Assembly: GCA_002221725.1 (NCBI GenBank)
Contig: NJFT01000389.1
Span: forward strand, 1 to 19,120
DNA: 19,120 nt
DNA from: Scedosporium boydii
Taxonomy: Eukaryota > Ascomycota > Sordariomycetes > Microascales > Microascaceae
Direction: 5' to 3'
Both the position numbers and the translations under genes were made by a program. This document shows, piece by piece, positions 1 through 9,827 of this stretch. Under the pieces are notes generated by a model, which saw only the letters and a program-made list of their open reading frames with translations, was not told the origin of the DNA and ran no database searches. The stretch's first letter is position 1. Each line of letters begins with the position of its first letter.

Positions 1-576
1 AGAAAAGAAGTTGGAAAAAACGAATGTAAGAATAAAAAAAAAAAAGGCAAAATATTTGAAGAAAAAGAAGGGAAGAAGAAGAAGAGGAGAAGGAGTAGAA
101 GAGACAAAAATTCCCCAAACAAACTCACTTGGAAGCAACCCGGCATGAAAATGCAGAATGGAGAAAAGACGATTGCCTCCAAACACACTCACAAAAAAAC
201 CGATGTCAAAAGGAATGAAAAATGAAAATGAAGAAGTAGAAAAAGGTCATGAAAAAGAGTGTAAGAAGAAGATAAGGCCGTTAGAAATCGAAGAAAAACT
301 GGAAAGAAAAAGCGGGAAAGAAGGAAGAGGAGAGGAGGAGGATAATGATGATGGCGGAGTCGTGAAGAAGAGTATAAAAAAAGGAGAAGAAGAAAAGCAA
401 AAAAAAAAAAAAGGAAAAAAACCAAAACTCGCATGCTTAAAGAAAAAGAAGTGTCCCGCCGCATTCTCTCATCCCTCATTACCACCGACCCCGGACCTTT
501 CCCCCCTCCCACCCACCACCTTGACCCTCAAGAAAACCAGGGAAAAGGATAAAAGAATTAAAAGGGGGGAAGTCCT
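1..576. other. Polypurine-rich spacer downstream of the phosphatase gene
   Basis: No gene is supported here. About the first 430 bases of the plus strand are almost entirely A and G, with repeated GAAGAA/AAGAAG blocks and several runs of eight or more A. The stretch from about 450 to 545 is C-rich. The reading frames that cross it on both strands encode only Lys/Glu-rich or Leu/Phe/Ser-rich low-complexity sequence, as expected from base composition alone. The stretch probably contains the 3' untranslated region and terminator of the minus-strand phosphatase gene, whose transcript would be pyrimidine-rich here. Confidence 0.6.
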
Positions 577-2628
577 TTAGAGCTTAGCCTTGAGAGGCTG
601 GTTGGATTTGGCGGTGGCATCGAGGTTGAGGGTGATTTGGCCGGTCTTTTCGCCGTCGCCGAAGAAGATGACTTGGACGGTCAAGTCGTCGCTAGAGAGG
701 TTCGCAGTCTTTGGTTAGCCATGTAAGAGACAAGAGAGGGGGAGAGAGAGAGAAGTTTGATCATACCGATACCGCCTAGAAAAAGGCGAAGGAAGCGTGA
801 GCAGCGCAGAAACCTGCTCCTCATTCCTACCCCCCAACGCATTCCTAACCAAATGAGTCGCAACATTCCTATCCTTTGTGATGAACCTCCCCTTATCATC
901 CGGCGAAATCCCCCACTGCCTCAGCCTGATAGGCGTCTTGGACCCGTCATCACCAGGGTTGTCCTTGCTGCTCTCGACGGGCAGGTCCTTCACGGAGGCG
1001 GCGTCGGAGGAACCAAAGATGCGCGCCCAGAGGGAATCGAACTGCGTTTGGCTGCGCTGCTGGTGCTGCTGCGTCTCGATCCATTTCCCGACCAGGCCGA
1101 CGACCTCGTCGTTGGTGAGCATTTCCCAGAGGCCGTCGGTGGCGAGGACGAGGAAGTCGCCCCTTTCGGGGGAGATCTTGGTCGTTGTGATGACGGGCTC
1201 GGCGGTGACGTAGGGAGGGGTGAGGAGGCGCGGGGAGGGCGTGCGCGCGAAGAAGGACTTCTTCAGACGGTCGGTGACTTCGCGGGTCCACTTGTACGCG
1301 GCATCACCGAAAGCGCGCGTGGGTTCCAGACCGCCGAGGACGCGGCCGTGCTGAATGACGTGCGGCTCGTTGGGGTGCAGGGCGCGCATGCGGGCCTCTT
1401 CCTCAGGGTTGCTTCCGGTCTGATCGATGGACAAGGCCGTGGCCGTCCACTTGCCGGAGTCGGAGCGGCGGCCGAGAACGGCGCGAGAGTCTCCCGTGCA
1501 TGCGACGCGGAGGAGCTTGGAGCGGGCGTCGTAGAAGGAGAGGAGGGCGCAGGATCCGGCGAGGGCGGGCGCTAGGGCCTCGGCTGCGAGGGTCTTGGAG
1601 TTTTCCTTGAAGACCTTTTCGACGGATTTGTGGACGATTTCGTCGTCGAGGCGCGTGAAGCCGGTTTTGATGGCGGCGTCGATGGAGGCGTCGGAGGGGA
1701 GTTGGCCTTGGGCGGCGATGTAGGTGTCGTTGAGTTCTCGGGCGACGAACTGGATTAGAGAGTTGCGGAGCTTCGCGGAGGTGACCCAGCCACTACATTG
1801 TACATCAGTTATCAACGTTCCGTTGTCTTAACTAGGACCAAGAAAACCAAGAAGGGGGAAACAAAGAAAGAGTTCAACTCACGAATGACCGTCAAAAATG
1901 CCCCAAAACATCCAGTCTGTAACCTCCCCACCTTCCTTCTCTCGACTCGGCACCTCCACAATCTTCTCGGCATGATCATCCTCAATAGGATTATTACTCG
2001 GCAACTGCACAAGATCATACCTCACGACGCCCTGGCCGCGATTCACGAAATACGACTGCTCGCTCTCGCGCAACTTGTCATCGACCTGCTCGGGGCTCAG
2101 CATCTCGATGACCTGCCTACCATACTCGCTGCTAAACTTGGTCAGCGGGCCGTCGCCGACGACCGTGCCCGTGCGCAGTTCGTCGGCGCCGATTACGAGG
2201 ACAGTCCGCGTTGGGGCAGCGGCGGCGGCGGCGTCGCTCACGGCGCCCTGGGCGGAGGACGTGAAGCTCCGGGTGAGCGCGGCGGCGGAGGAAGAAGAGG
2301 AGGAGTCGTTGCGCTGGCCCTTGTAGCTGTACCAGGCGCCGTAGCCGACGAGGGTGGATACGAGGGCTACGGAGAAACGGCGGATGTACATGGAGGACCT
2401 TAGGGGCTCGATGGCATGCTCGGAGGGGCGGCGCGGCTTACCGAGGGAGGAGGCAGGGGAGGAGGAGGAAGAGGAAAAGGATAGGGAACGGGGCCGGGAG
2501 GCGGAGAGGAGCGGGTTGGGGAGGGAGGTGAAGGGGCGGCGGGCGAGGAGGCGGGCGACGGTGGTGCGGAGGAGTGTGGGCTGGAGGAAGGGAGTTCGTC
2601 GCAGAGCCCGGACTGCGACGCGATGCAT
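577..2628 (-). CDS. ptc5: Mitochondrial PP2C-type protein phosphatase (Ptc5 / pyruvate dehydrogenase phosphatase class)
   Basis: Model: exons 2628-1883, 1792-767 and 691-577, giving 628 aa. The introns are 1793-1882 (GTGAGT donor, TAG acceptor) and 692-766 (GTATGA donor, CTAAC branch, TAG acceptor). Residue 1 is the first ATG; the frame is open upstream but has no earlier ATG. The N-terminus is Arg/Ser-rich and lacks acidic residues, like a mitochondrial presequence. A hydrophobic segment lies at about 85-100, before a Ser/Ala-rich linker. PP2C metal and phosphate motifs follow: FDGHSG at 245-250 (formed exactly across intron 1), TGDSRAV 348-354, EPTRAFGD 405-412, ATDGLWE 466-472 and KDRN 555-558. 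The second junction gives SRRYRDDLTV, which fits the family C-terminus. PP2C enzymes are Mg/Mn-dependent Ser/Thr phosphatases; yeast Ptc5 dephosphorylates the E1-alpha subunit of pyruvate dehydrogenase. Ptc7-type mitochondrial PP2C is a less likely alternative because of the length and the insert at about 490-545. Confidence 0.92.
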
Positions 2629-4046
2629 TGGTGTGGATTGGGGGAAGAAAGCGGGAAGGGTTGGTTGTTGGCTTGTTCCCTTGGGAGAGAAGGGAAAAAG
2701 AAGAGAGCAGCGAAGTGTCAAAGTTGTTCAAGATTGAAGTTTCAATGATGCTTGGTATTTTTTTGGTTTGGATTCGGTTTGAATTTCTCCCTTGCTTTTG
2801 GTCGCAGCTGCACATCGCCGAAGCACGGGACCTAAAATTGGGAGACTTTGCCGGCCGAGTCACTCTGTCCAGGTACCTCGGACAGGTGCCGCAGTGATCG
2901 ACACCGCTGAATTCTCCCCCTAAAGCTTCACAAACTTCACACGCTGCAGGCGTTGATGTACTTCGTCGACTCTTCAAACGGGTCCTTCACCGAATCCTTC
3001 AGTCCCAGCAAACATTTCAATGTTTTCACCATCCACGGCAATTGAACACTTCAGCAATGCAGATTGCAGAAAACCAAACAAAACCAGATTTGAGCTAATC
3101 ATCACCGCTTCCCGCCACATAACGCCCTCTCCTGTGGAATACAACTAAGAAATGCGGTCGCGATTCTGGTAGCCGTCAATATTTCATGCCGGCAACCAGG
3201 CTCGTCGCTAGAGGGGGGGGGGGATTGTGGAACGCGACGAGAATAGCTGGAGGCAATAGATCGGCGGATGGCCGTGGATCCGGGCCTGTTTGCTCCTGGG
3301 CTGGCAGGTGGGTTCCTGGCGTGCAGGGTCCGCCTCGAGGCTCGCGATGGATGGAAGCTGTCGATGCGTGAAGGAGTGACTGGTGGGAGACTTGGAGCAC
3401 AACGCAGACTCTGTCAGGAAGAGCTGTATCGTAGAGGTTTAGTTCAATGAAGATGCTTTGGATGACGAGGACTGGAATTGACGGCGACGGCTACGGGTCA
3501 AGTTTACTCGTTTTGTGTCACAGACTGACTGCACGTCAGAGCAAAATTCAAATCCATTTGATCATGCATCTTATAGTCTCAGACTCACTCCAGACTCGCT
3601 CGTCAGCCCGCACTTGCTTGCTTCAATATTCTCTCCCGACCCAACCCAGTCTAGGCGAGCCCAGTAAGTCCAGATACCCCAAGTGTAATTCAAACTGCAA
3701 ACAAAGCTGGCCGCACCGCCCAATCGGCCAGTCCAACCAGACCGAGTCCGCTAAAGTTTGCTTGGTGCATATTGATCCATCAATTCCCATAATACATCGT
3801 GTGATGGACAGGTATCAATACATGATTGGATGGTGTATGGGCAGATGGGCGCTTGCACGGGCCCGCCATCCCTCCAGGATGCCAGGTTGGAATGTCTGAG
3901 GGGGATGACCTTTTAAGTTGGATGAACCCGCAACGCTTGTTGGTTCTTGGAGTCCAGGCTAGCCCCGCTCTTCTCGCTTTGCATCTTCTCGCCAAAATCC
4001 CCTCACACACACGTTCGCGCATAACATTGAAGCCTCTTGTCTTACG
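2629..4046. other. Divergent intergenic region, left part
   Basis: The phosphatase and amidase-like genes are transcribed away from each other, so this spacer should hold both promoters. I see no protein-coding gene: the small open frames have no family signature and no consistent splice signals. There is a run of about 12 G near 3213-3224 and a near-palindrome at 2866-2884 (TGTCC, then a GGTACC core, then GGACA). No tRNA-like cloverleaf was found. Confidence 0.55.
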
Positions 4047-4200
4047 TTTTCTTGTTTTCTTCTTTATTCTCGTTTTCTTGTTTTCTGCTTTATTCTTGTT
4101 TTCTTGTTTTCTTCTTTATTCTTGTTTTCTTCTTTCTTCTTTATTCTCGTTTTCTTCTTTTCTTCTTTATTCTCGTTTTCTCTATTTTTTATTGTTTTTC
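4047..4200 (+). repeat. Imperfect pyrimidine-rich tandem repeat
   Basis: Several degenerate copies of a unit of about 25 nt, built from TTTTCTTG, TTTTCTTC and TTTATTCTCG, run in tandem. The plus strand is nearly all T and C with sparse G and A. It ends about 150 nt before the ATG of the amidase-like gene, so it lies in its promoter or 5' leader. Frames through it encode only Phe/Leu/Ser repeats, which I treat as non-coding. Confidence 0.8.
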
Positions 4201-4335
4201 TATCGCTTGGAACACGGGTTGTCCTGCGCTTCGAGATTCGCTTCGATCTTCTCCGCATCCAGCTCTCCAGGTCGTGTTGTGGTTGCGACGAGCGGCATTC
4301 CCTCATCCGGTCGCACATTCTTTTCGTCGGTTCGG

Positions 4336-4353
4336 ATGAGAAGTCAATCATGA
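4336..4353 (+). promoter_or_regulatory. Possible five-codon upstream ORF overlapping the main start codon
   Basis: An ATG at 4336 opens a frame of five codons (MRSQS) whose TGA at 4351-4353 overlaps the main ATG at 4350-4352 as ATGA. If transcription starts upstream of 4336, ribosomes would meet this short ORF first, and the stop/start overlap could allow reinitiation. The overlap is seen directly; the regulatory role is inference and depends on the unknown transcription start. Confidence 0.35.
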
Positions 4354-7300
4354 GAATAGGCTGTCTCCAATTTGCTCCCGTCAAAGGGGATGTCAACAAT
4401 AATCTTTCCAGGGCGGACGCCGTACTCCTCAAGGAGAATGCCGATGATTTGGAGAGCCTGGATCTTCTCGTGCTCCCTGAGTTAGCCTTCTCTGGTATGT
4501 CTGCCCAGTCCGCCCTACAGAATGACACCGGTGGATTATCGTCAAAGTCTTCTCGCTAGATCGACAATTCGTGCCGGGTCCCCAGCCTATCTTCGTTGCT
4601 TTCGCAATAACTGTCGCGTCGCGATGCGTCTACATATGTTATTCTCTTCCAATGCCTGGCTAACGTGGTCTTGTGTGAGCAGGCTACTACTTCAAATCTC
4701 TTCAAGAGATCTTTCCGCACCTAGAACCGACTGGATCTGGCATTAGCAGCCTCTGGGCTCGTACGGTCGCCCTGAAGTATGGGTGCACTGTTGTCGTTGG
4801 CTATCCAGAAAAGGTCGACATATCAGACAAATGGCCGGCATCTCCTGAGTACTACAACTCTGCAATCATTGTGAATCAAGACGGGGAGACCAGTGGAGGC
4901 TACCGGAAAAGCCACCTCTACAGCGTTGATGAGACGTGGGCGTTAGAAGGACACGACGGCTTCTTTTGCGGCGAGATCGCAGGCGTCGATAATGCAGTGC
5001 TCGGCATTTCGATGGATATCGCGTAAGTAACCACGGCATCCAATCCGACTTTCGTCCCAAAGTGCCTACTGGTACTGTACCGTCAAGACCTTCGCGTCAC
5101 GCTGCTAACCCATTTATAGTCCGTATAAATTCCAAACTGCTTGGATAACTTACGAATTTGCCTTCCATATCCTCAACGTTCAATCTAATCTCGTCATTGT
5201 GACCTTGGCCTGGCCAACGAGTCAAGATCCCCATCTCTTCAGCCGATCACCTTCGGAACCGGACATAGAAAGTCTCACGTACTGGATGTCACGCCTCGGA
5301 CCTCTCATCCATGCCGAGTCGGAAGAAGAAATTATCGTCGTCTTTGCCAATCGCTGTGGAAGCGAGGACGGCATGGTCTATGCGGGAACGAGTGCCGTTC
5401 TGGGTATCTGCGACGGAGAAGTCAACGTCTACGGTATTCTGGGAAGGGCGGAAAAGGAGATCCTGATCGTCGATACAGACAAAGAGCCGTATGGGAAACT
5501 TGTCTATCGTCCCGAGCGCGTCAACGATGCTACTGAGAAGACATTCTACAATAAAGATAAACAGGACGAATCGAAAACTTCCGAGACAATTCCGCCGCCG
5601 TTACCGCCACCACCCGCTCCTCCCCGTAAGGGAATCGCGACAGGCGAGGGAGTTGAGTCAGAACCGCATCAAGCAGGCGAGTCATCCTCGAATAAAAGCC
5701 CGGGGAAGGCAACGGAGAAACCACCGCATAAACGCGGGCGAGATACTCCAAAGCTATCTATAGACACTGGTCCTGAAGTCACCGGGTCGCTTCCGAACAT
5801 ACCAACACCAACCGGTCCAAGTCCGACGCCAATCTCTCGCCGTCCGCGTTTGTCCATCCCTCCAGCGGAGTCGTGGACACAAAGATATCTTGATCAACAT
5901 CACTATGTGCCAAGCCCCTATCCCGGTGTGACTACTCTCTCGATTCCAGCTCGGATCCTTGGGGGAGAAGTCGTTATTGCCCAATCAGCGGGGTCTGTCG
6001 AAAACGAGCAGGAGTCCCACTTTGACTGGGACATCCAACAAGTTTTAACCCCTTCGTCGACACGAGTGGAATACTCCCCAACTCAAACAGAATCGACGTA
6101 TTTCTCCGAACTTAGTTCTGTGCACACGGGGCGAGGTGGTGCAGCGGGCGGTTCTCACCAGAGAGTCGAACCGTCACGCGGCTTAGGCGGGGCCGCTCGG
6201 CCGTCTACACTTGATAAGGTACAGGAGATGCAAGAAATACTCCCCAAGCCAAGGACTATGGAACAGCTAGCTACCGACTATGCCAAGCTGCAAATGGAAG
6301 AAATGAAGAAAAGGCAGCTGTCATCCACCCGGGGATTTCCGCAACCAAACCAAAGACCATGCAGTTCAAAAGGAACCGAACAGTCGAAGCAAGACAAGCG
6401 TACTGGTCAAGAAGGTCAGGGCTTCACTTCGCACGGGCGTGTTCCGTATAGCCAGGACGCTGGTTCAAAAGGTCCCCAGAACCGGGGTTCGAACGAACAA
6501 AAGCCACCACGCGGGAAAGCAGATGCCGGTAATCCCCGTGCCAGGGCAGAGTCTCAAGGCGAATCTGAACGAGGGCGAGGACCGTCATCCGTAGGTGCAA
6601 CCAACTCCCCGAGGCCGAGGGTCCCCCGTGCTTCTTCGACTGATAAATCCAGGGAGGAGAGTCGCGGCAGGTCGAGACGCACTAGACCAGACGCCCCAGG
6701 ACCTAGTGCAGCCTCTGGCACACCAGATGGCCAGAAACAATCGAAGAGAGAAGGTTCTGGTCGGCGCTCCGCGAAAGCTGCGCAGCAAATAGACCTTTCT
6801 CAGTTTCGGATGATTGAGGAGTATCCATCCGAGGACTGCCCTATTCATAGCTCTCGATCGCGCGATCGGGCTGGCTCCCATGATCAGAACAATGCGAAAC
6901 CCCCTTCCAAGCCTACCCCACGCCACCGATCAGTATCCGCCAGAGGCCAGCGAAATAATATGCGGATGCCCAACGTAAAGTCCAATGTCCAAAAAGCACC
7001 GCCTGGAGTACGAAAACAAAATGGCCCTACGCAAACAGGGAATCATTCTGACATCAACTCTCACCCAGATGATGAGACAAGGCCGCACTCCGCCCTAGAA
7101 ACACGCCAACATTTTCCAGACGTGCTTGGGACCTTTGACATGAGAGAGGCGATCCCGCGTCCGCGAAGTGGGAACACCAAGCACTTCTACCCTCCCTGGG
7201 AAGGTGATCGAAAAACATGGGTAGACGAACGGCTGAATACTCTCTCCAAATCCGTGCCGCCCGTTTCTCCAGCTCCCGACCGTCGGGCGGGCTCTCAAGT

Positions 7301-7439
7301 CTCCAAAAAAGAACCTCAGACACCGCAGGCCATGCTCATCGTGTACGATCCGGTCGAGGGAGACAATGACAACGTGAGTCTGGCTGGACAAACTCTCCAA
7401 TGCGTGGCCAAGACTCCAGCTATGGCGAAGAAAACATGA
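4350..7439 (+). CDS. Nitrilase-superfamily protein resembling N-terminal amidase Nta1, with a long disordered tail and Ser in place of the catalytic Cys
   Basis: Model: exons 4350-4494, 4683-5022 and 5120-7439, giving 934 aa. The introns are 4495-4682 (GTATGT, branch CTAAC) and 5023-5119 (GTAAGT, CTAAC close to TAG). Residues 1 to about 285 form a carbon-nitrogen hydrolase fold: MRIGCLQFAP start, LPELAFSG with Glu44, YRKSHLY with Lys124, then LGISMDIAPYKF, and later FANRCGSEDG and YAGTSAVLG. The order and the PYKF context resemble Nta1-type amidases, which deaminate N-terminal Asn/Gln in the N-degron pathway. The superfamily uses a Glu-Lys-Cys triad, but position 158 (codon 5009-5011) is TCG, Ser, so activity is doubtful. 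Residues from about 295 to 934 are Pro/Ser/Arg/Gln-rich and probably disordered, with a polyproline patch near 319-330 and a more ordered-looking block near 845-930. A GTGAGT at about 7374 could be a further donor, so the last 20 or so residues are less certain. Confidence 0.82.
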
Positions 7440-8851
7440 TCTATAAATTATTCTTGACGTCTTCACTGCGGCGTGGAATATACGACTTTTTGGGTTTTTC
7501 TGGGACTTTTTGGAGGGCCTTTTGGGGGACTTCTTGGTTTTTTTTTTTGGCTCTTTTTTTTGGCTTTTTCTCCTTGTTTCTCTGTTGCCAGCGTTATGGG
7601 CAATGGCTGCCATGAGCCTCGGGATGGATACCCTATGTCACGTACCTTATAATCACAATAAAAGAACATGTCTTACGGTTTGAACAACCTGGACACAGTA
7701 GCTACTCGTGGTCCGCCTTCGCCTCTTACTCAGCTCTAGGGATCAGACTCAGTGAATCTGGGCGGCGTGGTACACAATCCGCAGCAGCCTTACGAGGAAT
7801 TTAAAAAGATACCTCGAGGTGAAGTAGCTCTGGGCTATACTGTAGATATCACCTCAGTCTCCAGGCTTAGCTTTCCAAGTCGAAGGAAGTCAGGCCATGA
7901 GGATACTGATTGCGACCCGATTGAGGTGGTTTGGTGAGAACCTCAAGGATCAAAGATCCAGTTGCAACTGACGGTTGAGCTAGTCACGTGCTGCCTACTG
8001 CCAGCACCTAATGCCAATGCTGCCTGGAAGACTTACAGGTAATCTAACAAACGGATGTAGATGTAAGTATGATGTACGTGAACAGCCAGGCTCGAATTGA
8101 GGCCTTATGTGGGACAGCATTGGACTTGCATCGGCAGACAAGATTCTAGGCTTCAGCATTAGGGGCCTATGTACAGCCCCTCCCACCAAGCCCAGACGGA
8201 CCTCCCGGCTCTGGTGTGGTCTGGTGTGTGGTCTGGTCCCTCTGGCGACTTGCTTCTTACAATTGTACTCCCCCTCCTCCTCCCCCACCTTCGTCACAGG
8301 GTACAATTGTACTTCGTAATTGTAGCACGTATTGAAGGATGCTATTTATTGCTGTTTCCCTGGTTGGTTTGGCCTGGTTTATCTAGCCATTGTTGTCCTG
8401 CTGCCTTTTCCCTTTCCCCCCCTCACCCCTCTAATTTCCCCCCATCACACAAAGGATCGAATCAACACATCAACAAGTCCCGCTTGATCCCATCCTCACC
8501 CCTCCTCTCTGTGGACAATCCCTAACGAAACAATCCATCCTCCTTTCTCTTTCTGCTTCTATCTCTGCTCGTACGCACTCCCCAAAATCACGAATCATGT
8601 AAGTCGTTTTCTGCAGTCGGACTAATAAAAGCCGCTCTCTCTTTTGTTCGATCCCACCGTCCATTACCCCGCCATCCGCCTCGGGAAGCTTTCGTTTCCC
8701 GCTCTTGCGCCTCGCCGCATAATTGTCTTCAGCTTTCCTCCGTCACGATCCTTCGGCTGACGAGCTAGCAGAAACGACCCAAGCCGGTCCCTTTCTCATC
8801 CTACAATCGTCGAAGTCCCCCTTTCCTGTCTCGTTTTCTTTAACCAACACA
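7440..8851. other. Spacer between the amidase-like gene and cofilin; cofilin promoter region
   Basis: The first part holds T-runs at about 7538-7570 that probably belong to the 3' end of the upstream gene. Further on are a perfect 10-bp palindrome ACCTCGAGGT at 7811-7820, a CACGTG E-box near 7985, and two copies of TACAATTGTACT (8258-8269 and 8302-8313), the second within the perfect palindrome GTACAATTGTAC. From about 8395 the plus strand becomes CT-rich, typical of the promoter or leader of a strongly expressed fungal gene. Open frames here show no recognisable protein. Confidence 0.5.
8599..8732 (+). promoter_or_regulatory. Candidate 5' UTR intron of cofilin, starting in an ATG-TAA element
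   Basis: GTAAGT at 8599-8604 is a strong fungal donor, and CTTCAG ending at 8732 is a reasonable acceptor. No clear CTAAC branch site sits just before that acceptor, which weakens the call. The donor overlaps an ATG directly followed by TAA (8597-8602), the shortest possible upstream ORF. Splicing here would remove that start-stop element from the mRNA. Confidence 0.3.
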
Positions 8852-9827
8852 ATGGTGAGTTGCGCCAGTTTAGCTTGACCCCCCTTTGATGCGAGCTGGA
8901 GGGGTATTTTGCTAACTCCAGCCCTTTTACGTAGTCTCAATCCGGGTTCGTTCTTATCCTCTTCTCCTCGTGAATCGTTTCTTGGGCCCTATTACGAGCT
9001 TCCATCCGATCGATCCCCTCGACGACCTCTACGGAAGGAAGAAAACAGCACACTCCTCGATCATAAAATCCGGGGCTGACCGATGCTGCTATTGCCTTTC
9101 TTGGACAAGATGAACTGACCACCCACCCCGTAGTGCCGCCGTTGCCCAGGAGTGCATAACTGCCTACAATGAGCTGAAGCTCTCCAAAAAGTACAAGTTC
9201 ATCATCTACAAGCTCTCAGACGACAACAAGCAAATTGTTGTTGAGGAGGCTTCCGATGACAAGGACTGGGAGGCTTTCCGCGAGAAGCTCATCAACGCCA
9301 CCACTAAGAACAGGGCTGTACGTGTACTGATTCTATTCCCCGCCTCGACATCATTACTTGACTCCCTTGCCCGAATGCTTCTTACCTTACCACACCCGAG
9401 AGATTCTTTAATTTGAGCTTCGTGCTAACATTCCCTAAGGGTGCTCTTGGCAAGGGCCCCCGCTACGCTGTCTATGACTTCGAGTACCAGCTTGCTTCTG
9501 GCGACGGTATCCGGTAAGAACTGTCCATCCGACCTCGCTCATAAGCTACCGTGCAATCTAACATGTCTGTTGCACAGCAACAAGCTCACCTTCATTGCTT
9601 GGTCCCCCGATGATGCCAGCATCCAGGTACGTACCGTGTTATCCCAGAGATGCCATCTTTTCTTTCTCGTACTAACCCATTTCCCACAGGCCAAGATGAT
9701 CTACGCTTCCTCCAAGGAGGCCCTCAAGCGCACTCTCACCGGCATTGCCACCGAACTCCAGGCCAACGACGCCGATGACATCGAATACGACAGCATCATC
9801 AAGACCGTTTCTAAGGGTCTCGCTTAA
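8852..9827 (+). CDS. cof1: Cofilin (actin-depolymerising factor)
   Basis: Model: exons 8852-8854, 8935-8945, 9134-9317, 9440-9513, 9578-9626 and 9690-9827, giving 152 aa, close to the usual 140-150 aa of fungal cofilins. The first exon contributes only ATG; the second is 11 nt and adds SQS plus part of a Gly codon. Introns start GTGAGT, GTTCGT, GTACGT, GTAAGA and GTACGT. The protein is one ADF-homology domain: a short N-terminal tail with the Ser that in this family is subject to inhibitory phosphorylation or acetylation, then [34 protein letters not shown], and the long helix [19 protein letters not shown], which carries the actin-binding surface. The C-terminus includes DDIEYDSI. Cofilin binds ADP-actin, severs filaments and speeds turnover, and is essential in yeast. 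C-ending codons dominate, fitting high expression. Confidence 0.96.

Noticed and set aside
158..580. 140-codon plus-strand ORF rich in Lys and Glu
   Set aside because: It is low complexity and follows from the GAA/AAG-rich base composition. It also runs into the 3' end of the phosphatase coding region and has no domain features.
757..1575. 272-codon plus-strand ORF
   Set aside because: It lies antisense to the phosphatase catalytic domain, whose motifs are unmistakable on the other strand. The antisense frame is open because of GC-rich codon bias.
3186..3450. Several overlapping 60-75 codon frames on both strands
   Set aside because: They have no shared splice signals or recognisable family. 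They overlap each other in several phases around a G run, as chance frames do in GC-rich sequence.
3546..3556. TTCAAATCC, similar to a tRNA T-loop
   Set aside because: The flanks cannot form the T-arm stem, and no matching D-arm, anticodon arm or acceptor stem is present.
4037..4339. Phe/Leu/Ser-rich frames that look like membrane proteins
   Set aside because: They are products of the TTC/TTT-rich tandem repeat in all three frames, not real membrane segments.
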